NCBI RefSeq assembly: GCF_011745665.1
Contig: NZ_CP050253.1
Span: forward strand, 2,021,418-2,085,417
Reading direction: 5' to 3'
DNA from: Zophobihabitans entericus
GTDB lineage: Bacteria > Pseudomonadota > Gammaproteobacteria > Enterobacterales > Orbaceae
Length of the DNA: 64,000 bases
Below are positions 56,664 through 64,000 of the stretch, in pieces. The position numbers and the translations under genes are program-made. The notes under the pieces were generated by a model. It searched no databases. It saw only the letters and a list, made by a program, of their open reading frames with translations, and was not told the origin of the DNA. Position 1 is the first letter of the stretch. Each line of letters starts with the position of its first letter.

Positions 56664-58730
56664 ATGAGTAATCCACTATTAACAGCAACAGATTTACCAC
56701 TATTTTCGCAAATTAAGCCAGAACATGTTGTACCTGCTGTTGAATCATCTATTGAACATTGCCGACAAATTATCACTTCTATTGTTGACCGTGGCGGGCC
56801 ATATACATGGGACAATCTGGTACAACCAATTGATGAAGCAGACGAAAAATTTGGACGTGTCTGGTCACCAGTCAGTCATTTAAATTCAGTGAAAAACAGT
56901 AATGAGCTGCGTGAAGTATATGAGGCGTGTTTACCACTTCTGTCTGAATACAGCACTTGGGTAGGACAACATCAGGGTTTATATCAGGCATACAAAGAAT
57001 TGAAAGGTAGTTCTGAATATTGCAATCTTAATCAGGCGCAACGCAAAACTATCGACAATACATTACGTGATTTTGAATTGTCAGGTATTGGCTTACCAAC
57101 AGAACAGCAAAAACGTTATGGTGAAATTGTGGCTCGTTTATCTGAACTGGGTTCCAGCTACAGTAATAATGTGCTTGATGCCACAATGGGCTGGAGTAAA
57201 TTAATTACAGATATAGAGCTACTGGGTGGTTTACCTGAAAGTGCACTGGCTGCAGCTAAAGCACTGGCAGAAGCTAAAGAACAGGAAGGCTGGTTATTTA
57301 CACTGGATATGCCAAGTTATATCCCGGTCATGATGTACTGTGATAACCGCGAGCTACGCTATGAAATGTATCACGCTTATGTGACACGAGCTTCAGATCA
57401 AGGTCCAAATGCTGGTAAATGGGACAATACTGAAAATATTAAAGAGTTAATGAAGTTGCGTCATGAACTGGCTCAGTTACTTGGTTTTGATACTTACGCC
57501 GATAAGTCTTTGGCAACTAAAATGGCGGAGTCTCCAAAACAAGTATTAGACTTTTTACATGATTTAGCCGTTCGCGCTAAACCTCAAGGTGAAAAAGAGC
57601 TTGCTCAGTTAAAACGCTATGCTTATGAATATTTTGGTGCCAGCGAATTACAACCATGGGATGTTTCTTATTATAGTGAGAAACAAAAACAATTCCTGTA
57701 TTCAATCAATGATGAAGAACTGCGTCCTTACTTCCCGGAACAGCGTGTGATTAACGGGCTGTTTGAAGTCATTCACCGCATTTTTGGTATTACTGCAAAA
57801 GAGCGTAAAGGTGTGGATGTCTGGTCACCGGAAGTCCGTTTTTTTGATTTGTTTGACTCAAAAGGCGAATTAAAAGGGAGTTTCTATCTGGACTTATACG
57901 CCCGTGAACATAAACGCGGCGGTGCCTGGATGGATGACTGTTTAAGCCGAATGCGTTTTGCTGATGGTCATGTACAAACTCCAGTGGCATATTTAACCTG
58001 TAACTTTAATCGCCCAATTGGTGATAAACCGGCATTATTTACTCATGATGAAGTAACAACACTATTCCATGAATTTGGTCATGGTTTACATCATATGTTG
58101 ACAGAAATTGATACAGCGGGCGTATCTGGTATTTCCGGTGTGCCTTGGGATGCGGTGGAATTACCAAGTCAGTTTTTAGAAAACTGGTGCTGGCAACCAG
58201 AAGCACTTGAATTTATCTCTGGTCATTATGAAACAGGTGAACCGCTGCCTAAAGAGATGCTTGAGCGTATGCTGGAAGCGAAAAACTATCAGGCAGCACT
58301 GTTCATTTTACGTCAGTTAGAGTTTGGTCTGTTTGATTTCCGTTTACATTTTGAGTTCTCAACAAATGGAAACTCATCAGAAGCAGACACGAATATTCTG
58401 ACTATGCTAAAACAAGTCCGTCAGGAAGTAGCCGTTGTTCCAACTGTTGAATGGGGACGATTTCCACATGCCTTTAGCCATATCTTTGCTGGTGGTTATG
58501 CGGCAGGTTATTACAGCTACTTATGGGCAGAAGTGCTTTCTGCTGATGCGTTCTCTCGTTTTGAAGAGGAAGGTATCTTTAATCCACATACCGGTCAGTC
58601 ATTCTTAGCTCAGATTCTGTCTCGTGGTGGTTCAGATGAGCCGATGAATCTGTTTAAAAACTTCCGTGGTCGGGCTCCTGAGCTTGACGCGTTACTCAGA
58701 CATTACGGCATTGCCAGTAAAAAGGCATAA
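56664..58730 (+). CDS. prlC: Oligopeptidase A
   Basis: The 688-residue M3 metallopeptidase has the zinc motif His469-Glu470-x-x-His473 in FHEFGHGLHHML and the downstream Glu in VELPSQFLENW. It degrades peptides in the cytoplasm, including signal peptides and lipoprotein fragments. It starts behind AAGGGACTTGA and is followed by rsmJ after 3 nt, the conserved enteric pair. Confidence 0.95.
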   Translation: MSNPLLTATDLPLFSQIKPEHVVPAVESSIEHCRQIITSIVDRGGPYTWDNLVQPIDEADEKFGRVWSPVSHLNSVKNSNELREVYEACLPLLSEYSTWVGQHQGLYQAYKELKGSSEYCNLNQAQRKTIDNTLRDFELSGIGLPTEQQKRYGEIVARLSELGSSYSNNVLDATMGWSKLITDIELLGGLPESALAAAKALAEAKEQEGWLFTLDMPSYIPVMMYCDNRELRYEMYHAYVTRASDQGPNAGKWDNTENIKELMKLRHELAQLLGFDTYADKSLATKMAESPKQVLDFLHDLAVRAKPQGEKELAQLKRYAYEYFGASELQPWDVSYYSEKQKQFLYSINDEELRPYFPEQRVINGLFEVIHRIFGITAKERKGVDVWSPEVRFFDLFDSKGELKGSFYLDLYAREHKRGGAWMDDCLSRMRFADGHVQTPVAYLTCNFNRPIGDKPALFTHDEVTTLFHEFGHGLHHMLTEIDTAGVSGISGVPWDAVELPSQFLENWCWQPEALEFISGHYETGEPLPKEMLERMLEAKNYQAALFILRQLEFGLFDFRLHFEFSTNGNSSEADTNILTMLKQVRQEVAVVPTVEWGRFPHAFSHIFAGGYAAGYYSYLWAEVLSADAFSRFEEEGIFNPHTGQSFLAQILSRGGSDEPMNLFKNFRGRAPELDALLRHYGIASKKA

Positions 58731-58733
58731 GAA

Positions 58734-59480
58734 GTGATTCAACTTTTATGTGATGGTGATATTAACCCTGCTGCGCTAACAGAATTAGCCCAGCAGTGGT
58801 CTCTTTCACATGATGAAAATGCCACTTTAGCTTTAGTCTTAACGCCAGAAAGGCTAGAACTACGTAAACTGGATGAACCAAAACTGGGCGCCATTTATGT
58901 CGATTTTGTGTCTGGCGCCATGAATCATCGCCGTCAGTTTGGTGGTGGCAGAGGGGAAGCTGTTGCTAAAGCGGTTGGGATTAAAGGTGATTATCTACCC
59001 TATGTGGTTGATGGTACAGCGGGGCTTGGCCGTGATGCGTTTGTGCTGGCAGCAATTGGTTGTAAGGTAACAATGTTTGAGCGTCACCCTGTCGTTGCGG
59101 CTCTTCTGGCTGATGGGTTGAACCGTGCTTATCAGAATGCAGAAATTGGCTTCTGGGTAAAAGAGCGTTTGGGCTTAATTCATGATTCCAGTATTACCTC
59201 CCTTGCTGAAATAACGGAAAAGCCTGATGTGGTTTACCTTGATCCGATGTTTCCGCACCGTCAAAAAAGTGCTCTGGTTAAAAAAGAGATGCGAGTGTTT
59301 CAGTCGCTTGTTGGTAGTGATGATGATGCTGATAGTTTGTTATTGCCAGCCAGAAAGCTGGCTAAAAAACGTATTGTAGTTAAACGTCCTGATTATGCTC
59401 CGTTTTTAGATAACCAAAAGCCGCAGGCTGAACTAAAAACTAAAAATCATCGATTTGATATTTACGCTGCACTGAATTAA
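58734..59480 (+). CDS. rsmJ: 16S rRNA m2G1516 methyltransferase RsmJ
   Basis: The 248-residue protein has the RsmJ core [38 protein letters not shown], the SAM motif [16 protein letters not shown] and the catalytic [18 protein letters not shown]. It methylates G1516 of 16S rRNA. The start is GTG at 58734, 3 nt after prlC. It ends before a hairpin at 59575. Confidence 0.94.
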   Translation: MIQLLCDGDINPAALTELAQQWSLSHDENATLALVLTPERLELRKLDEPKLGAIYVDFVSGAMNHRRQFGGGRGEAVAKAVGIKGDYLPYVVDGTAGLGRDAFVLAAIGCKVTMFERHPVVAALLADGLNRAYQNAEIGFWVKERLGLIHDSSITSLAEITEKPDVVYLDPMFPHRQKSALVKKEMRVFQSLVGSDDDADSLLLPARKLAKKRIVVKRPDYAPFLDNQKPQAELKTKNHRFDIYAALN

Positions 59481-59574
59481 CTTTTCTTTTATTGTTTGAT
59501 GAGAAAATGCCAGACTTAATCTAATAATCATTTGAATTCGTACTCAGGCATAATATACTATTGTTTAATAAATT

Positions 59575-59610
59575 AAGGCTCTGTGGTTTTGCCATCAGGG
59601 CCTTTTCTCT
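59575..59610 (+). terminator. Terminator of the prlC-rsmJ operon
   Basis: AAGGCTCTG (59575-59583) pairs with CAGGGCCTT (59596-59604) with one G-T pair, followed by TTCTCTT. It sits just upstream of rsuA and could attenuate it. Confidence 0.65.
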
Positions 59611-59635
59611 TACAGTTTAATTTCAGGTATTAGGT

Positions 59636-60325
59636 ATGCGTTTAGATAAGTTTCTGGCTCATCATTTAGGGATTAGCAGAACTCTAGTTGGTAGAGAGTT
59701 AAAGGCTCAAAATGTCACGGTTGATGGTGAGATTGTTAAATCCGGTTCTTATCAGCTATCTCTTGATCAAGTGGTTAAATATCAGGGGGAAGAGATTACA
59801 CCAGTGGTGGATAAACGCTATTTTATGCTAAATAAACCGCAAGGTTATGTCTGTTCAACTGATGATCCTGATCATCCGACAATTCTGTATTTTATTGATG
59901 AACCAATGGCTGAAAAGCTACATGCAGCAGGGCGGCTAGATTTAGATACTACCGGACTGGTTTTATTAACTGATGATGGTCAGTGGTCACACCGTATAAC
60001 TTCACCAAAACATCACTGTGAAAAGAGTTACTTAGTGACAGTTGAATCAGCACTGGAAGAAAAGCTAATTAAAATCTTTGAGGATGGTATTCAGCTTAAT
60101 AATGAGAGAGATAAAACGAAACCGGCAAAATTGGAAATTTTAGATGATTTTCATGCCCGATTGATAATCAGCGAAGGCCGCTATCATCAGGTAAAACGCA
60201 TGTTTGCAGCGGTTGGTAACCATGTTGTTGAGCTGCACCGTGAACGTATCGGGACGATCATGCTGGATATCGAAGAGGGCGAATATCGTCCGCTGACAGA
60301 AAGTGAAGTTAAATCAATAAGTTAG
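59636..60325 (+). CDS. rsuA: 16S rRNA pseudouridine(516) synthase RsuA
   Basis: The 229-residue protein has an N-terminal S4 domain ([20 protein letters not shown]) and the RsuA-family catalytic motif [33 protein letters not shown] near the C-terminus is typical. It converts U516 of 16S rRNA to pseudouridine. bcr follows on the same strand, as in E. coli. This is the fourth pseudouridine synthase gene in the window. Confidence 0.94.
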   Translation: MRLDKFLAHHLGISRTLVGRELKAQNVTVDGEIVKSGSYQLSLDQVVKYQGEEITPVVDKRYFMLNKPQGYVCSTDDPDHPTILYFIDEPMAEKLHAAGRLDLDTTGLVLLTDDGQWSHRITSPKHHCEKSYLVTVESALEEKLIKIFEDGIQLNNERDKTKPAKLEILDDFHARLIISEGRYHQVKRMFAAVGNHVVELHRERIGTIMLDIEEGEYRPLTESEVKSIS

Positions 60326-60358
60326 ATTTATAAAGTTATTTTTATAACCTTTTGATTT
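60311..60358 (+). terminator. Terminator-like hairpin at the rsuA stop with shared core
   Basis: AAATCAA (60311-60317) pairs with TTGATTT (60352-60358), and GTTA pairs with TAAC inside. The right arm read on the minus strand differs by one base over 22 nt from the dsbB terminator arm. The stem includes the rsuA stop. Confidence 0.6.
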
Positions 60359-60385
60359 TATTGAATATTTTATATTGGAAAACCT

Positions 60386-61660
60386 GTGCAACCACCAATT
60401 CAATCTGAAGAGCTTCAGTTAAAGCTGCCACGATCGCTGCTTATTTTTATTCTTGGGTTACTCTCCATGTTGATGCCTCTGTCCATCGATATGTATTTAC
60501 CAAGTATGCCAACTATTGCCAGTGACTATGCTGTTTCTGACGGCATGGTGCAGCTGACAATTAGTTATTATTTACTGGGCTTTGCCGTTGGTCAGTTAAT
60601 TTATGGACCACTGAGCGATAGTTTTGGACGTAAATCGATTATCCTGATCGGGCTGATTGTATTTGCTTTTGCGGCAGCGGTTTGTGCTTTATCACAATCT
60701 ATTGAACAGCTAATTATGGCAAGGTTTTTCCATGGCTTAGCCGCGGCTTCAACCGCTGTCGTGATTAATGCTCTGATGCGGGATATTTTTAAACATCGGG
60801 ACGAGTTCTCCCGTATGATGTCATTTGTGATGCTGATATCTAATGTGGCACCACTACTTGCGCCAATTCTTGGTGGCATCATTATGTTGTGGTTCAACTG
60901 GCATGCGATTTTTTATTCATTATCAGGTACAGCTATTCTTGCGTTTATTTTGGTTTTGTGTTGTATTCCGGAGACTTTATCAACAGCCAGACGTGTGAGT
61001 TTTAGCCTGTTTAATATTTTGAAAAACTTTGCATCACTGTTTCGTCACCGTCAGGTTCTGACTTATATGTTACTTGGGGCATTTTCTGGTGCTGGATTAT
61101 TCTCATTTTTAAGTCTTGGGCCTTTTGTCTATATCAATTTATATGGCGTAGCACCCATTAACTTTGGTTACTATTTTGCGGTAAATATTTTTGTCATGAT
61201 CGGAATGAATATGACAAATAGCCGTCTGGTTAAAAAGAAAGGTGCGATTAGTATGCTTAAGCTGGGGCTGGTGATACAGGCGAGCATGTCAGTGATTCTT
61301 CTGTTAGTCTCAAGTCTTGGTTTAGGTTTTATTCCATTAGTACTGAGTATTGCCGGATATATTGGCTGTATCGCCATTGTGGGTGGCAACGTAATGGCTG
61401 TTATTTTAGATATTTACCCGCATATGGCCGGAACTGCTGCGTCATTAACTGGGACATTTCGTTTTACTATTGCTGGTTTAGTTGGTGTATTATTAGCACA
61501 GCTTAATCAAACCTCACCAGAAATTGATCTTATCAACCAGATTGCACCGGCAAAAGATTATACTGCCCAGTGGCTGATGGTGGGTTCAATGATTATTTGT
61601 AATGTACTGGCCTGTAGTTTCTTTTTATTATCAGGCAAAGATAAAGGAGTGAAAGCATGA
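60386..61660 (+). CDS. bcr: Bcr/CflA-family drug efflux MFS transporter
   Basis: The 424-residue protein has about 12 membrane helices and the Bcr signature MLMPLSIDMYLPSMP, GQLIYGPLSDSFGRKSII (MFS loop 2-3), RFFHGLAAAST and MAVILDIYPHMAGTAASLTG. Members export bicyclomycin, chloramphenicol or small peptides. The start is GTG 60386 behind GGAAAA. It follows rsuA and its stop overlaps the yrdA start (ATGA), so the three are likely an operon. Confidence 0.92.
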   Translation: MQPPIQSEELQLKLPRSLLIFILGLLSMLMPLSIDMYLPSMPTIASDYAVSDGMVQLTISYYLLGFAVGQLIYGPLSDSFGRKSIILIGLIVFAFAAAVCALSQSIEQLIMARFFHGLAAASTAVVINALMRDIFKHRDEFSRMMSFVMLISNVAPLLAPILGGIIMLWFNWHAIFYSLSGTAILAFILVLCCIPETLSTARRVSFSLFNILKNFASLFRHRQVLTYMLLGAFSGAGLFSFLSLGPFVYINLYGVAPINFGYYFAVNIFVMIGMNMTNSRLVKKKGAISMLKLGLVIQASMSVILLLVSSLGLGFIPLVLSIAGYIGCIAIVGGNVMAVILDIYPHMAGTAASLTGTFRFTIAGLVGVLLAQLNQTSPEIDLINQIAPAKDYTAQWLMVGSMIICNVLACSFFLLSGKDKGVKA

Positions 61661-62175
61661 TTTACCAACTTGATAACCTTAAGCCTGTCATTGATAAAAG
61701 CGCTTATATTGCGGATTCTGCTGACATTATTGGTGATGTGCAGCTGGCTAAAAATGTCACTATCTGGTTTAGTGCGGTATTGCGTGGTGATATCGCTTCT
61801 ATTATTATCGGTGAAAACAGTAATGTGCAGGATAATTCCACCATTCATACTGATTATGGTGTGAATTGTGTTCTCGGTAAAAATGTGACCATTGGTCATA
61901 ATGTTATTTTGCATAGCTGTGAAATTGATGACAACGTGATTATTGGCATGGGTAGTTGTATTTTAAATAAAGCTAAAATTGCTAAAAATTGTGTCGTGGG
62001 GGCCAATTCCTTAGTGACTCATAAACTGCCTTATGAAGAAGGCTGCTTAATTATGGGGCAACCGGCCAGGATTGTACGTAAATTAACAGCTGAAGAAATA
62101 GCCCATATTCAGGAAAATGCAGACCACTATAAAGAGAATGGCAAACGATATCAAAAACAGCTGATTGCTTGTTAA
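61657..62175 (+). CDS. yrdA: Gamma-carbonic-anhydrase-like hexapeptide protein YrdA
   Basis: The 172-residue left-handed beta-helix protein has DVQLAKNVTIWFSAVLRGD, GENSNVQDNSTIHTD, IGHNVILHSCEI and the metal-site histidines of the gamma-carbonic anhydrase family. Carbonic anhydrase activity of YrdA is unproven. It overlaps bcr by 4 nt. Length is slightly below E. coli YrdA (184). Confidence 0.9.
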   Translation: MIYQLDNLKPVIDKSAYIADSADIIGDVQLAKNVTIWFSAVLRGDIASIIIGENSNVQDNSTIHTDYGVNCVLGKNVTIGHNVILHSCEIDDNVIIGMGSCILNKAKIAKNCVVGANSLVTHKLPYEEGCLIMGQPARIVRKLTAEEIAHIQENADHYKENGKRYQKQLIAC

Positions 62176-62242
62176 TAACATAGCAAAGTATGGTAAACTA
62201 TATCCATAGTAAGTCAGGGAATTCGATATAGTCAGGTGCTTT

Positions 62243-64000
62243 TTGAAAAAGTCAGAAACAACAAAAAATAATACAGCTAAATTTAGTAATCGCCAGTTAA
62301 TGATTGAAGTTATTCTTCTGTTAATTGGCATTTCTGCGATCTATCTTTTTATCTCCTTAATTTCATTTGATCCGGCTGACCCAAGTTGGTCACAAACCGC
62401 CTTGCATGAACCTATTCGCAACTGGGGCGGTGCCGCAGGTGCTTATTTATCAGATATCTTTCTGCAATTCTTTGGCTTTGCAGCTTATTGTGTACCGTTT
62501 TTGGTATTGCTGATTTGTTGTCAGTTAGGCTTTTATATTTATCGTCATTATAATCAACCGATCAATTTCTTTAGTGGTTCTTTACGTGTTATTGGGTTAC
62601 TGGCTTTTATTTTTAGTCTGACCGGATTTTTAGCCTTAAACGTGAATGACTGGGAGCAGTATCAATCCGGGGGGATTTTAGGTTCTCTGATTGCCGGTGA
62701 AACTTTCCCGATGTTTGGCCATTTAGGTTCTACACTGTTATTCATTGCTTTACTGCTAGTTAGCGTGACTTTGCTGACCAGTCTTTCATGGTTATTTATT
62801 CTGGAAATCATCGGGACTGTTGTCGTCTTTATTGGTACGCCTATTCTGGCTTTATTTAATCTTCTGTTCCGTAAAAAAGAGAAACCACTATCACGTAAAG
62901 AACGTGAGTTTGACGATTTAGGAGCGGAAGAAAATACTCAGGAAGATGAGTCAGGTGGTCAGCTGGAGCTGGTCGAACAGGAATTACCGATCGTCGAAGC
63001 TGATAAAGAACCTGTTATGACTGATATTTCGGAAGAAACTGAACATAATCTTCGAATGGAGCAGGAATTAACCAATGAAGTACTGAATAATGCACCTCAG
63101 GAAAATGAGACTCACTTGTCAGTTGAAGATCGTGATGATGATTATGTGATTGATAATAGCTTTCCTCCTGTTTATTCAGAAGTTCCGCATAATGCTACTG
63201 AGTTGCAGTCACCAAACTTTGGGATAAATCCTGATTACTATTCACCACTCACTCAAGATAGTGATGAAACAGAAGTGGTTGAAGATAAAGATGATGAAGA
63301 TTCAATGATTGCTCCGGTTGGGACTTATGGTCATTTAGTTGAAGATGAGCCGATCATTGCACCAACACCAGAATCAAGAGTTCAGCATTTTTCTCCTGAT
63401 GACGAGACAGAAGAACCGGTAGTTTCTGAGTCATATATTTCCGAGCATTCATCAACATACGGTACTAAGAACTCGTTAACATCTGAAGATTTTGATGATT
63501 TTAACGATGAAGATGAGGATGACGACGACAATATGGTTCATGAGCAGGAGATTGTTCGTGCTCCTGTTACCAAAGATAACATTCACGAGAGCCTGATTCA
63601 TCCGTTATTAATGAAAAATGATAAGCCGGCAGCCAAACCAACAACGCCATTGCCGTCGCTGAATTTATTAACTTCCCCGCCTGTGCAGCAAGAGAAGATT
63701 GATCACGAAGCGTTAAAAGCCACAGCAGCACTTATCGAGAAAAGTCTGGCGGACTTTAGAGTTAAAGCACGTGTGGTTGATTATTTACCGGGTCCGGTGA
63801 TTACCCGTTTTGAAATTGAACTGGCGCCGGGTGTTAAAGCGTCCCGTATTTCAACTCTTGATCGTGACCTAGCACGTTCTCTATCGATGCCTTCTGTGCG
63901 TGTCGTAGAAGTTATTCCGGGTAAACCTTACGTTGGTATTGAACTACCAAATAAAAATCGTCAGACAGTTTATTTTAGAGAAGTGTTGGATAGCCCACAA
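62243..64000 (+). CDS. ftsK: DNA translocase FtsK, N-terminal part
   Basis: The first 586 codons are present; the gene runs off the right edge. The N-terminal membrane domain has four helices (residues about 22-205), followed by a long acidic linker (about 220-465, rich in Asp and Glu) and then the alpha-domain start (FRVKARVVDYLPGPVITRFEIE, shown here from FRVKARV to TRFEIE; VRVVEVIPGKPYVGIELPN). The start is a TTG at 62243 with AGGTG upstream; the first in-frame ATG is 19 codons later and would remove the conserved charged N-terminus. FtsK pumps DNA at the division septum. The ATPase motor is outside the window. Confidence 0.93.
   Translation, partial: MKKSETTKNNTAKFSNRQLMIEVILLLIGISAIYLFISLISFDPADPSWSQTALHEPIRNWGGAAGAYLSDIFLQFFGFAAYCVPFLVLLICCQLGFYIYRHYNQPINFFSGSLRVIGLLAFIFSLTGFLALNVNDWEQYQSGGILGSLIAGETFPMFGHLGSTLLFIALLLVSVTLLTSLSWLFILEIIGTVVVFIGTPILALFNLLFRKKEKPLSRKEREFDDLGAEENTQEDESGGQLELVEQELPIVEADKEPVMTDISEETEHNLRMEQELTNEVLNNAPQENETHLSVEDRDDDYVIDNSFPPVYSEVPHNATELQSPNFGINPDYYSPLTQDSDETEVVEDKDDEDSMIAPVGTYGHLVEDEPIIAPTPESRVQHFSPDDETEEPVVSESYISEHSSTYGTKNSLTSEDFDDFNDEDEDDDDNMVHEQEIVRAPVTKDNIHESLIHPLLMKNDKPAAKPTTPLPSLNLLTSPPVQQEKIDHEALKATAALIEKSLADFRVKARVVDYLPGPVITRFEIELAPGVKASRISTLDRDLARSLSMPSVRVVEVIPGKPYVGIELPNKNRQTVYFREVLDSPQ

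Overview
The window is chromosomal DNA from an AT-rich gammaproteobacterium. Most genes have near full-length counterparts in Escherichia coli, and several E. coli gene neighbourhoods are kept: bamD<>rluD-pgeF, rdgB-hemW, rlmKL-uup-pqiABC, rplM-rpsI-sspA-sspB, purE-purK, lysO/ybjX/clpS-clpA, prlC-rsmJ and rsuA-bcr. The low G+C and the mix of enteric synteny with unusual carbohydrate and accessory genes suggest an insect-gut member of the Orbales (Gilliamella-like). That assignment is inference; no rRNA or other direct marker is present.

Layout. 0-2.1 kb: end of bamD, then rluD and pgeF. 2.1-8.3 kb: a divergent ketohexose-phosphate locus (PfkB kinase and DeoR repressor leftwards; GatY/KbaY aldolase, 1-phosphofructokinase-like kinase, PTS EIIBC and an EIIA-HPr fusion rightwards), with two operator-like palindromes and a CRP-like site between the halves. 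8.4-19.4 kb: ushA, a MipA/OmpV protein, two small paralogous membrane proteins, hemW-rdgB-rluA, dsbB, rluC, a histidine phosphatase, a DUF554 protein and bepA. 19.5-27.4 kb: rlmKL, uup and the PqiABC lipid-transport system. 27.4-32.3 kb: yeaD, roxA and argS. 32.5-40 kb: an accessory block of regulators (GntR, IclR), a nucleoside-phosphorylase/MFS pair, a DMT exporter with proC, and a DapA-family lyase. 40-54 kb: ribosomal proteins L13 and S9, sspAB, fluC, rnb, an SDR, purEK-dgt, ychJ, lysO, ybjX and clpSA. 55-64 kb: cbrA, a DUF4156 lipoprotein, prlC-rsmJ, rsuA-bcr-yrdA and the 5' part of ftsK.

The most unusual structure is a family of GC-rich intergenic elements at three places: after roxA, after the GntR gene and after clpA. 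Each of five complete copies is 130-133 nt long: a 73-77 nt imperfect hairpin, a linker of 39 nt (40 in one copy), and a short GC-rich hairpin. Two subfamilies are present. Stem positions change in a compensating way between copies, so the fold, not just the sequence, appears to be conserved. Four partial copies lie beside the complete ones after clpA. A second, smaller family of AT-rich terminator hairpins sharing a core of about 20 nt recurs at four gene ends.

I saw no tRNA, rRNA, CRISPR array, prophage, insertion sequence or transposase in the window. All assignments come from reading the sequence and recalled family knowledge; no database search was run.
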